The notes beneath the pieces were generated by a model that saw only the letters and a program-made list of their open reading frames with translations, was not told the origin of the DNA and searched no databases. DNA of 64,000 nucleotides from Stichopus chloronotus. Lineage: Eukaryota; Echinodermata; Holothuroidea; Aspidochirotida; Stichopodidae. Position 1 is the first letter of the stretch, and each line of letters opens with the position of its first letter. Below are positions 36,401 to 48,400 of this stretch, one piece after another. Location of the stretch: contig CM037840.1 of NCBI GenBank assembly GCA_021234535.1, forward strand, positions 28,285,520-28,349,519, given 5' to 3'. The position numbers and the translations under genes were made by a program.

Positions 36401-39400
36401 TCTTTCTGCTCTTTTCTTTTGGAACATGTGGAGGACGTATCAAAGAGATATGAATACAATCCTGCAATATGGAAGCAACAGACTGAAAATATTACAGGAG
36501 CATGTGTCTAAATCACACCAAAGTTGGCAGTCGAGATTCAGGCAGTGTCACTGCTCTTGTTTTGCCTTTCTCCTTTTCACAGGAATTCGTTTGGAGCAGT
36601 TCGCATCTGCCGTCGGCGATTGCAACAAGGTCCTGGAAATCGAGTCTGATAATTTGAAAGGTACGCATGTTTGGAAAGGCTGGTGCTTAATGGAGCAGGT
36701 GATCAAAGGCTCTTTAAGTTTTGAAAGCGATTACTGTCCAGCGAGCTTTTGCAGGAAAACATTGTAGGTCTGTGAACATGGAATTTGAGTACCAAGATGT
36801 TCAATGTTGGCCTTGCACAACTTGTTGAAAGCAACATCCATAGAATACATGTGGGATGGAAGTAAAATGAGGTAACAGAATCGTCTCTTCTCCAATCCTG
36901 TTGCTTCTATGATGTTGGCTGTATCCGAGACAGATGATTGGTACTTGGATCTTATAAACTTGCACACTGGTGGTGGTGGTGGGGTGTGATCATGAGGGTT
37001 CTTGTTGCCACATCACCATAAGATTTTCAGTGGTAGGTAGCTCTATTTAACTTTGATGAAAGGACAGAAGTATAACAATCAACTTTAGTATTTTTTTGCA
37101 AATCTGAACTTTGTAAAACTTTGAAAAGAAGAAAACACAAGTTGTCTTTTCAACTTTGATGTCTGACTGCTTATTAGGAAGAGGATGTGTGCATGTTAGG
37201 AAGACTTCTTACATTGTCTTTTGTACAGCTCTCCTCCACATGAGTCATCTAGTATGCATCTTACGAAAATTATTTAAGGACGGCCATGACTGCCAAACTT
37301 TGGTCATTTTGTCAGTAGAGACAGATTAATTGAATGTTCCTCAAATCCTTTAAAAGGAAAATCTCAATGAAAACTGTGTCTTGTTTCATTTATGGATTAT
37401 TTTGGTAGAGTTTAATTGCAATTCAGTCGCTATAATTTCCATCCTTATGACTTAATTTAATTGAAATTTTGCACAGAATAATATGTAAAGGTCCTTCAAA
37501 CTATTACCAATGATGCTTTTAATGTGAGAACTTCATCATTCTACATTTATTAACATTTGCGTAAAACCAACAAAACGGTGATATCATCTCCACTTTCCAA
37601 CATAGCTTTGCTACGTAGGGGGACCGCCAGGAAGTCGCTGAAGCAGTACAAGGAAGCTTGCAAAGATCTGGAGTACGTACTCTCTGTAGAGCCAGGCAAT
37701 AAACAGGCCAAGGTGAGACATACATACACAAGTCCTACATGTGTGATGTGTCTGCACGAACAGAACTGGTCTAGTACTTCCAGTTTGAAAGAGCAGCATT
37801 TTGTATTTGTGGATCAAGAAACCAAATCATCTGTTACAGAACTTAACCTGCAACCACTCCTTTCAAATAACAGTAAATAAGAATACATTAACTTTATGTA
37901 GCGCTTTATATAGAAACCATTACAAAGTTTAATCAACAAAAGTTCAGATGGACAAGTTTGATCAAAAGATCTTGTGGTACAAATGTTGAACGACAGGTAG
38001 TTCCATATGGGTTAGTCTCTGCACAGGATACCTGGCAGTTGATATCAGAACCTGGTTCGGAAATTGCTATTCAGATACTTTAACTTAAATCCATTGTAGG
38101 TATGACAAAAATTGCCATATATTTTCCTAAGAAGGCTTCATTGCCATGGCAATCTGTAAGGTACCTGGTGTTACATTATCATGCCTGGTGTTACATTATC
38201 ATGCCAAGCAAAATGTCGTATCATGACTTTACATGCAACAAACTCATAGTCTAATGGAAGTTATAGTTTTAGGTAACTGGGTATTGTGGACCGACTATGT
38301 ACTTAGAGTACCAATGCTCATATGGTTTTAGTGATGATGTTCTTATTGTCAGAAAGTTTTGCCTGAGAAGCTGAAGAGATAGCAAAAGAATGATTATTAA
38401 TGTGTTACATAACAGAGCAGGGGGATGGGTGGGGGGATGGGGGAAGGCAAGCTTGGCTGTTCAGCACTTGCCAACATGGACTGCACCCATGACAAACTGT
38501 AGACATTTTCTCACTTACATTTACTCTGGTGCATGTCGATATTGTGTCAGTCCTAACGATTAAGTTGTTCAAACTTGTCTGCAAAAAAAACCCTACAACT
38601 CGGACACAGAAGAAGAGTAATTTCAAGATATGATTGAAGGTCACGGTGTCAAACATATTGTTCCTGACAAGAGCAAACCATTCTTTTTCTGCTTTATCAT
38701 CAGGACCTCTTGAAGGATGTAAAAAAAAAGATGGCCGCTGAGAATAGCAAACCGTCGCCTACCGTCCAGAATGGTCTAAGCAATGGGCCACCCAGCGGCG
38801 GAAAGAGGATGGTCATAGAGGAGGTCGAGGGAAGCGACTCCTCCGACAGCGAAGCAGACGAGGCAGATGGGAACATCTCGAGTCGCCGGAAAACTCCAGA
38901 GGGGAAGGAGAAAGCCAGCCAGAGAACAAATAGTTCTTCAAACGGCAGCACTGGTGGCGCAGAAGTCCTCAAAGGGAAAACCAAAGACCAGCCTGCACCA
39001 TCTTCAAGCGAGGCCGCCAAGAACGGAACACCTCCGCCCAATAATTCCCCTGTTCCATCCTTAAGAGAGCAGGCGGAAGGGTCACATATCACTTTGCCAG
39101 AACAAGGAAAGAATCCGTCCTCTCAGGAGAAGAAGGAACCTGTGGCACCCGCCAAGCCTCTGCCAGAGAAAGTGGTGAAGCTGCAAGAAGAGGGCACCAG
39201 GCTTTACAAGGCAGGACAATATGGGAATGCCAAGGAGAAATATGAAATGGCACTCCGTATACTGGAAAAAGGTCAGTCAAGGATGCGATTCCCATCCTCC
39301 CTCTTTAAAGTGCATTTTACTAATCTTCTCCAGTGAATCCATTGAGTGACGGATCCAGAAGAGTATCACGTAAGCATTAAAAGAAATTTCAACCATTTGG

Positions 39401-42400
39401 GAAGAACAAAAGAAATAGGAAAGAACGACGGAATTTTGAAAGTTACGATGGTCATGACACCGTAAGTCTCAGTTTAGACTGATGTGTGACCCTAGATTAA
39501 GGATAAAGTTTGATCTCTGCCTGTTTTCTTTGTCCTGTTGTTTTGAATGCAGCAACTGTTTGTGCGGCGTTTAAATTGTCAATTTTAGTACCGTCAGAGT
39601 TTGTTAAACTGTTGATCAGTGAGGGAAGTATTGGTGCCTACTCAGATGGATTCCTTTTATTTGGTAGAATAGTATCAAAAAGTTGGTGGACATTTGTCCA
39701 ACAAACAAACCAGTGAAGCTAAGATAACAGTTAAAAATACGGATGAGAGGATTTGTAGGAAAGGCATGGAGGTCAAATATTAGAATTGATCGCTGTGGTG
39801 TTGACATTTTGGCCAACATGATTACGTGCCTGTAAATTTTGCAGAATTGTTTGCTTCATTCATAGAAATAGATCAACTAGAATGAAATCGCTGTAAATAC
39901 TCGCGTACTGAAGGAATTTAGCTTAACAATAATAGGTGGCGTCTTACATGGTAAGGCAAAACGCTCTACCTGTAACATTTTGCCCTATGTAATGCATGTA
40001 CAGCAGGAGAATTTCTTCTTTCGATACCTAACTACTCCTCAGGGGGAAACACAGTAAATGCAAATGTTTCATTTTTTTAGATAACCTGATAACATGCATG
40101 GAAAACTTTGTCTTAATGTTTAGCTGTTTACGAGTTGTATTATCCTAAAATTTCCATTGGATTTGTGTTATGCGGTGTCATTAAAACACCTTCTGCCATA
40201 CAGAGTTTGGGCTTCAATTATCGTTCCATGGCGTCATTCTCATTTATCTATTTCTCTGGATACATCTGATGTTACCACCAGTATTACAATGGGAAATCAG
40301 TCGGAATGATATCAGCAGATTGTTCAGGTTACGGTGTTGGTAGAGCAAAAGAAATAGTTGTGTGCTGTTAATCACTGAGGATTGATATAAATTTTGTTGA
40401 ATAATTTTGCTTAATTCTTTACCATGGGGTTGAAGCTGACCACAAGGGGTCAAGTTTGCAGGTTTTAGTTTTGTCTCTGTAGTATACCAGATGTCAATAT
40501 CCCTTGAAACTAGCATATTAAACATTCACATCATAGAGATATACTTACTCCTTTGCTTTGCTAATGCATTCATTTACCCTTGTTCTAAGTGCCCTTTGAA
40601 ATTAATGATAGCACCGTGCCCTCTAAAGCCTAGCCCACCCTTGTTTGCCCTTTGCTCAAGTTGACCACTACATGTTGAACTGTGTCCTCTCTTTGTTAAA
40701 TGAATGCATTAGTGAAGCAAGGGGTAAGTTAAGTCACCCTTGAATAGCTCCACCAGTGAGTTGTGGGGAATTCATGGCAGCTGGCTCCCCGCAATGGAAT
40801 CGATCGTTATCGCATGAGATTCTTTTTGATGTAAACTTAGTCCATTTCAATTCATCTTCTTTCATCTAGATGTACCGTCGTACCAGTCGGTTATTGTGTC
40901 CCTCTACAGCAACAGTGCTGCCTGCCACTTGAAGCTTGGTGATTGCCAGGGTTGCATCAGCGACTGTAATAAGGTCCTTGAGACCTCCCCATACAACATC
41001 AAAGTTTACCTTCGCCGTGGCAGTGCGTACGAGACCCTGGAGAGGTAGCGTTTATCAATATCGTAAAGTCAACTTTTTTTTAAAGTTCTTTGTCCTTTTT
41101 CTTTGAGAGAATTTCTTTCATTCCTCAAATTTGTAACTAGTGAAAAAGTTAAGGCATTCACAAACTTTAAGGCATGTGTTAAGTTTAAGTCATTGCTACA
41201 CTTAAGGCATGCACTTAAAAGACATACGTTAAATGTAAGGCCTACATTTGTGACCTTGCATGTATGGCAAACTTGATAGTACTTTGAAGTGCAGATAAAG
41301 ATTTCAAATGGAACAAGTGGAGTTCATTGCAAAATTAATTTTTTTTTAAGCAAGAACACAGTTTTTCGATAAACAAGAATTACCAATCTAAATTCAGCAT
41401 TTCAAATGTTTTTTTAGATAACCTCAGTTCCTTTTCAAAGCACTGTTTTTCGCTTGATAAACCTTGTTAATCGAAACACCCGGTTTGTATTTATTTCTGT
41501 TTCACCTGAAGAACCCATCACATCTCTGCCTAAACCAGATTTGTCCCAGAGAAACACTTTTCCTCTGAATTGTTATACATTAATCTTGCCATATGCTTAA
41601 TTCTGTTTAAGGTGTCATTTACTCCTGTTTCAATTGTCTCATATGTAACTTCTACTTGCAGGTACAAGCTTGCTTACTTGGACTTCCATCAGGCAATGAC
41701 CCTGGACCCTTACAACCAAACTGCTCAAGTGGGTGCGTCAAGGTGAGTGTTCTGCCCCCCCCCCCCTCTCCTTGTTGAGACCAACAAACAAGGTACTTGA
41801 TTAACACATTCCATCTACGTCTGGAATAAATATGGTGCAAATAGGCGTGGTCTAGAAGGGGTATTGCAATCACAGGTTTGAGTCACTCTAGGGAGGTTCA
41901 GCTTTTGGACGAAGTTTGTCTGCTAGACATGTTTTGTGAATTTTACTAACTTGATAAAAACTGGCAGAACATGGCAACATATATGTCCTCATTGGGATGT
42001 GAAGGTGTTGTGCACAAGATCATCAGTTGTTACGTGAATGTTGATTTTAGAACAGAATGTATTCAGAAGGCTTGAAAATCAAATGTATATTCTATCAAAT
42101 CTGTTAGTTGTCATTTTGGACAGGATTCATTACTGGTCTTCAAATATTTCCTAAAATATCGAAGTTCATGGCACCTAGGAAACACCTGGATGTTCTTGCT
42201 TGCCAGTCCCCAGGAGGACAGGTAGTTACAAGATACATATCACTGAGGTTTTGAGCGGCCTTTTTCTTCCAGGATAGGAAATGTAGGCATGCTGTCAACA
42301 TTCTGAGTAGAAAATGGCTTAGACAGCCAAGTTTTGGCCAAACAAAACACCCCAAAACAACGCAACATCTTTCTGACAACATTCTGTCCTATTTCAAGCC

Positions 42401-45400
42401 AGTTTCTGAATGTTTATCATGTGTGTCATCATTTCTTATTTTGTTCCATCATGTTTTACAGCTGTCCCTTGTACTGCTATGAACTCTCACCCACTTTGGT
42501 CTTTTCTTATTGTCAGAGAATTATATGCCATATTTTGTGCTAAATCTCTCTTCTTCTTTTTTTTTTGCGGGGGGGGGGGGCTCTTTCCTTCGTTAAAAGG
42601 CTCAGTAGCCTAGTAAGTCAGAAAAGAACGATTGCATAGGATCATTATCGTCATAAGTTTCTCTCTGAATTAGGAAAGATGCACCTTTGCTAATCTCTAC
42701 AATCTCATCTTACGTTTTATCCGGTTTTGCATCAGGGTGCAGAAAGTCCTCTACCAACACCATGGCCCTTCTTGGAGACAAGAGCTACCTGCCCACTCGC
42801 TACTCATGGCTCCCCTGCCCCAGCAGTCACAACCCACACCCGCTGTAAATCTCTCCGGGACACGACAGAAACAGGGAGACCCGACAGAGAAGATACCGGA
42901 CGGTCCAGAGGTGGGCGATTGGTCAGAGGCAGGTCAGACCCAAAAGCAAGGCAAATCGAGGACTCCTGAGTCTGATGTGAAATCATCGCCAGAGAAGAAC
43001 GTAAAGGAAGAAGAGCTGCCCAAGAAAAAAATTTCACCCGAAGAGAACTTTCAGAAACTGAAAGCAGAGGGAAATGACTTTGTCAAAAAGGTATGAAGAA
43101 ATCAGGTCAGGAAAAATTTTGGTAAAAGTAATTATTAACTGCAACCTCCAGTGTGACTTGCATTAATGGAAGGAGCAGATTTCATCCATACCATGGAAAA
43201 TGTGTCATTGCTCAAGTGGCTGGCCACTCGATGGATATGACAGTGACAAAGTTTTGAGTCTTGGGGAGGTAACAGCATCTCTACTAGATTGCTGTGAGAT
43301 TTGTGTGTGAAGTCTTACAGCAGAAACTATGAAACATGGCAAAGAAAGGTTTTCAGGCCCGCGATAAACCCTCCGCCGACATGCTTGCGAGTCATTTGGT
43401 AAATGTGTGTCACTGATGTCATTAATCCGATTACTGAAAGTCTCGCTTCAGAGATGTAAAGAGTTCCTGGAATTTTGTAAGAGTAGCCTCAAGTGTGTGA
43501 AGCATCATAGAAGTTAATTTTGGCATTTCTTGAGTGGAGTTTGGACATTTTGAAAGGTGTCTGGAAGGTGTAATGTTTGTTGTAAGGAATGGTATACAAC
43601 TATTCCCCGCAGCTTTCCTTCAAAATGACACAAAAGCATACATTTTATAAAAGATTAATGAGGAGAAATTATTGCAACAGTCCAAAAACATTGTCTAGTT
43701 ACGTTCTTGGTCAAAAGTTCACCGCTCAAAAGTGTGCTTCCAACTCTCAAGACGAAATTTGCAAACGTAAAACCATATTTTATTATTTTATTTGATTAAG
43801 GGACATTTTGGGTGAGAAGTTTTGCTACATAGTTCATTGTCCTTCTCACAACATCTGTCTCTTATTTGTATGAATTTCCTCTGTTGATTTTGTTTTTTTT
43901 TTTCTTTTCTCCAGGGTAAATTTGTTGATGCAATAAGATGCTACACATCTTGTATAGAGATAGATCCATCCCAGGCCGTGCCGTTTACCAACAGAGCCCT
44001 CTGTCACCTCAAGCTTCAACAGGTGATTATACGGGAAGTCAGAAGTTGAAAAGAAATTAAGTTTCCACATGCGATGTTTTGACCCGTGGTATCTTGAAGC
44101 TTTTCTTTCAAGCATCCAGTTCCATTTAGCTTATTTAAATGTACTTCAATGAATTTTGTCGACACATTGGCTTCAATTTGTGTTCATTTTGTGAGTTACC
44201 CCCAACACATTACCATTTCCTGTATTTATAGACTACGTCGCTTACAGCAATGTGGGGGGTGCACATTGCCAGTTAATATCAGGCTAAACATAAACTGCAT
44301 TTCACATGTTGACATATTGCGTGTGGCTTTGTTCCCTCCAAGGCGCGGGATCGCGTGATTCCCGCATTTGTCTCCTGAATCCCGCAGAAGATAATCTTAT
44401 CTGGAGAAAATCCTGCACATTTTTCCACAGCTGAGGTTTTAACTACAATTGCACACAATACACACTATAAGAATTGCAACAATATTTACCAAGTGACAAC
44501 TCCCTCCTTAAATTTTGATAATCCCTCCCAAAATTTGTTTTAGAAAGTGATACCCCTCCCAGGTTCAATTCCTTAGTGCGAATGCTAGCACATAGGCAGA
44601 ATTTTCTTTATGTGCACATCCTTCATGTTACCCACACATTACGTACTTATGTATGGATGACGTACAAGGCTCTCATGTTGTCTGTTCATTAAAAAAAAAC
44701 AAAAAAACTGTGGACTGCTTTAAAGTTTCCACATATATCACCTACACATTGCCCACATATTTCCTACTTTCATTGCACTTTCTCCATTTGCAGTACAAAG
44801 AAGCAGAGCAAGACTGTACTGTGGCCTTAGAATTGGATCCCAAGAATGTCAAGGGATACTACAGGAGAGGACTGGCGAGAAAAGTAAGTACCTTGAAAAA
44901 AACAGAAACTGTAACTTTGATGTATTTGAGACAAACACTTTTCTTTTTTTTGTTTTCAATTAATCTTAAGTGTTTGACATTTCTTATTGTAATCATGTGA
45001 CTTACTTCAGGCAAAAAGTTTTTGGAAAGTCTTGTAGTAGAGTGGCGTCGATTCACCATCCCACCTGTCAAACCATGCATGTCCGTTCGTGGAAAACCGT
45101 CGGGGCAACTTGCGAGTCAATTGCTTCTTTTTTTTTGTGATTAATAGGGCCTGGAAAACTACTTTGAAAGTATCAAGGACCTCACAGCTCTGCTGAAGTT
45201 AGAACCGTCGAACGGTTCTGCGAAGAAAGAACTGGAGACAGTTAAAGACTTTTGGAGGAAGGTTTGTTGATAAATTCATGTTTTAAGTTTTGTGTGGCAA
45301 ATAGTCAGCTGTGAATAATGGCCTTGTAAGAAAGTGAAGGTTTCCTTAGTGTAGTGTCTACTTCCCTGTGTTACGTCTCAGCTCTTCAAAAGATAGAATA

Positions 45401-48400
45401 GTTTCTATGTTGACTTTCGAATCTATTTCGTGGAGGTAGTTGAGTAATCTACCTAGTTCACTTTTCCTTACCTCAATGTTCTATGTTCTATTTTGTTTGT
45501 ATCGAGAATATGTACATAGAAGTGTTACTACTGGAATATAAAAAAAAAATATTTTGAAAGATGAAGTTGTTAGTGCTTGCAGTAGTCAAAATTTGTGGAG
45601 GATGCTATCATTGTATGAATCTCACCATGGCCTTGTTGTCACTAATCTGGTACTTTCTGATAAACTGTCTCTGAAAGGACTTAAAGGAGAAGCATCAGAC
45701 CCCTCCAGGCCATCCTTCCAGCCAACCAGCAGCTGCTGAGACCAGCAAAAAGAAGAATATACTCATTGAAGATGCGGAATCTGACAGCGAAGAAGAAAAG
45801 GTAAGACTTATTACTGTCATGCTACAGTTTGGACACACTCAGTTTTTGCTTGTCTTCTCTAAGTTTTTCATATTTTTTGTGTTGTATTGTGATTTCTGTA
45901 AATTTTTCTATTTTCGACAAAATGGTGACATGAGATGTGAAATGAAGGTTAGAAAGACTTGCCATCATCTAGGGACCAGTGAAACAATAGGCATATTTCA
46001 TGTGGTCATTTTTATTTTCCTATTGTTTACAGGATGATAAACAAAGCAATGCCTCCTCCACTGGGAAGCCCTCTGGTAAAAAGGTGCCATCTTCGTCTTC
46101 AAATGGCAAAGAGAAAGATGGCAAGGAAGAGAAGCATGGCAAGCATCAGAACAGTCGAACTGACTCCAAACAGTCCGACAAACATAAAAGTTCTAGGTCA
46201 AAGTCCAAGAAAGAAGACAAGGAATCACGAAACTCAAAGGCTGCCCAGTCGACCCATTCGCCAAAACTTAATAAGGTATGCCGAGGAATTTTTTCAGGTA
46301 AATTTGGGGTGAGCGTGACCACAAACTTGGTTTTTTTTTGTCGTTCCTTATGTATGGAGTTCTTTTTTCAAATGAAGGTAGGAGTATTTCGTAAATTTGG
46401 AAGATTTGGAAAGATGGGCAAGTGAGAAGGTGAGATTTAGTGTTCTTGGTGGGGGGGGGGGGGGGAGTGGCAAGAGGTAGAGGGTAATTTTTTTTATCCA
46501 CCGCAGGAATCTTTCGCACACCGACAGTATAGATATGGTGCCTGGAGAAGGATGCGGCATAACGATAGGGACTGACGTTTACCAGTTTGCCCCCTCAAAA
46601 TATACTTCATTAATACTGTGAGCTAACTTAATTGTTAGGTTGCTGCTGTATCATGGATGTACGTGTATGATGCCGATCACAATGCAAAATTCATTACAAG
46701 ATTGATTCCATTGTTTGAGATGTATTTAAATAAAATTTGAATTTGGTGAAAGCACAAGCCAGTTTTGGCTGTTTTAGGAATTTTTGGCTCTGATGCAGGA
46801 ACCACTGGTAACCTTCCAAGCTTTAATGTGATTTGCGTTTTGATATCGTCTGCCCTGGTATGATCTGATTATTGCACAAGATTTTTTTGATATTTTAAAT
46901 TTGGTCATCCTCATAAAATGTACGCCATTAGTGGTCTGGTATGAGCAGATTATTTTAGCACTAATGACGACTCTCAAATGATAGTCTATTGGCCATACAC
47001 ATTTTACCAATGAAATGTTCGATGGAAACTCCACTGTACTGTATCTTTTGCAGCCAACATCTTATGCTTCTTTCCACAACTGGTTGGGGGGGGGGGTTGA
47101 TGCCCATTGTAGGAGCATGCAATCAGTCATTTGATGACGAAAATTGCTATAGCACAACAGCAACAGTAATGTCGTTAAACATAATTGGAGTGTAATATTT
47201 CTTGAAACAATAGGCTAGAAATACATCCAACTAAAAGCTGTAATTTTATGGTGGTTTGTAGATACAGGCATGAAAATATTTGTGGCCCAGAGATTTGTGG
47301 GGGGATAAATTGTGTTGCATGGAAATGTCCCCCCAGTTTAAAGTTTTATGAATTGTTGGACGCAACGCTGTACCTGAAAACCACAGTAGCAACTTCTGCA
47401 AACTTTGTTATTACATTGCCAGTTCTTTACTTACAGTCACAGATTGTCCAAAGTGTCATTTCCTCACTAAACTTCCTGGAAATGATCCAGATTTTGTCAC
47501 CTTTAGAGCGATTTTCTCCTTTTCCCTTCAAAAGGTTACAGCTTATGAATTCATGCAGGCTTGGATGTCGGTGAAGTCTAAAAATTCTCAACCTTATGCG
47601 AAGCTGCTACAGCAAGTCCCCCCAGAACAACTACCTACAGGTGAGTCCAGACCGTCGATAGCCATTTTCTGGTGAGTTTCTACGTTGTCAGTTGCAAGAA
47701 GTCACCTCTCAGTTAGCTTCCATCTTAGTTTTTGAGTTGAATGTAAGAATGACTAGCATATGACTAGCAGGGCATGCTCCCAGGGCTCTCACAAAAAGTT
47801 CCCCCCACACAATTAAATTTTATTCATTTTTTTTTGAATAGTATTCCAGTTGTAGCCACTGTAGGAAACAGAGTATATCCCACATCATCAATTACCTTAA
47901 TTAACGCCGGTGTGGCATAATTATATGGGTTGTGCCAAAGATCGATTCAGCCCGACCATGAACTGATATACAATAGCCGAAAATTTAACAACCATTTGTG
48001 CAGCATAAGATGAGGTGGGGGGCCCGGGGGAGGGAATGAAAGGGATCACAACCTTTTCCTTTGTTTCTTGACTTGTGGTACTTTAATCGTGTAGATGATT
48101 ATAGGGGAAGGGGACAACACATCAGTTTGTGTCCAGGCTCCCTTAATAGGTAAATGGTTGATGCCTGCAATCACGCTCATACATGGTTCATCCTTATCTG
48201 AAAAACTGTTTTCTAATCATGAGTTATTGCTAAGTGGACGGTCCACAGGTTCGACAAATGGCATTTTTTGTGTTATCATTCCCCAAGAAGTGTTCTGCGT
48301 AGGCAATTTCCCGTCTCTATCTCTTCACGTAAAGTCAGTCACAAATAGATCTCCTCAGGTTGCCCTTGAATTTTCTCATTTGTGGAGTGATAATCAAGCA

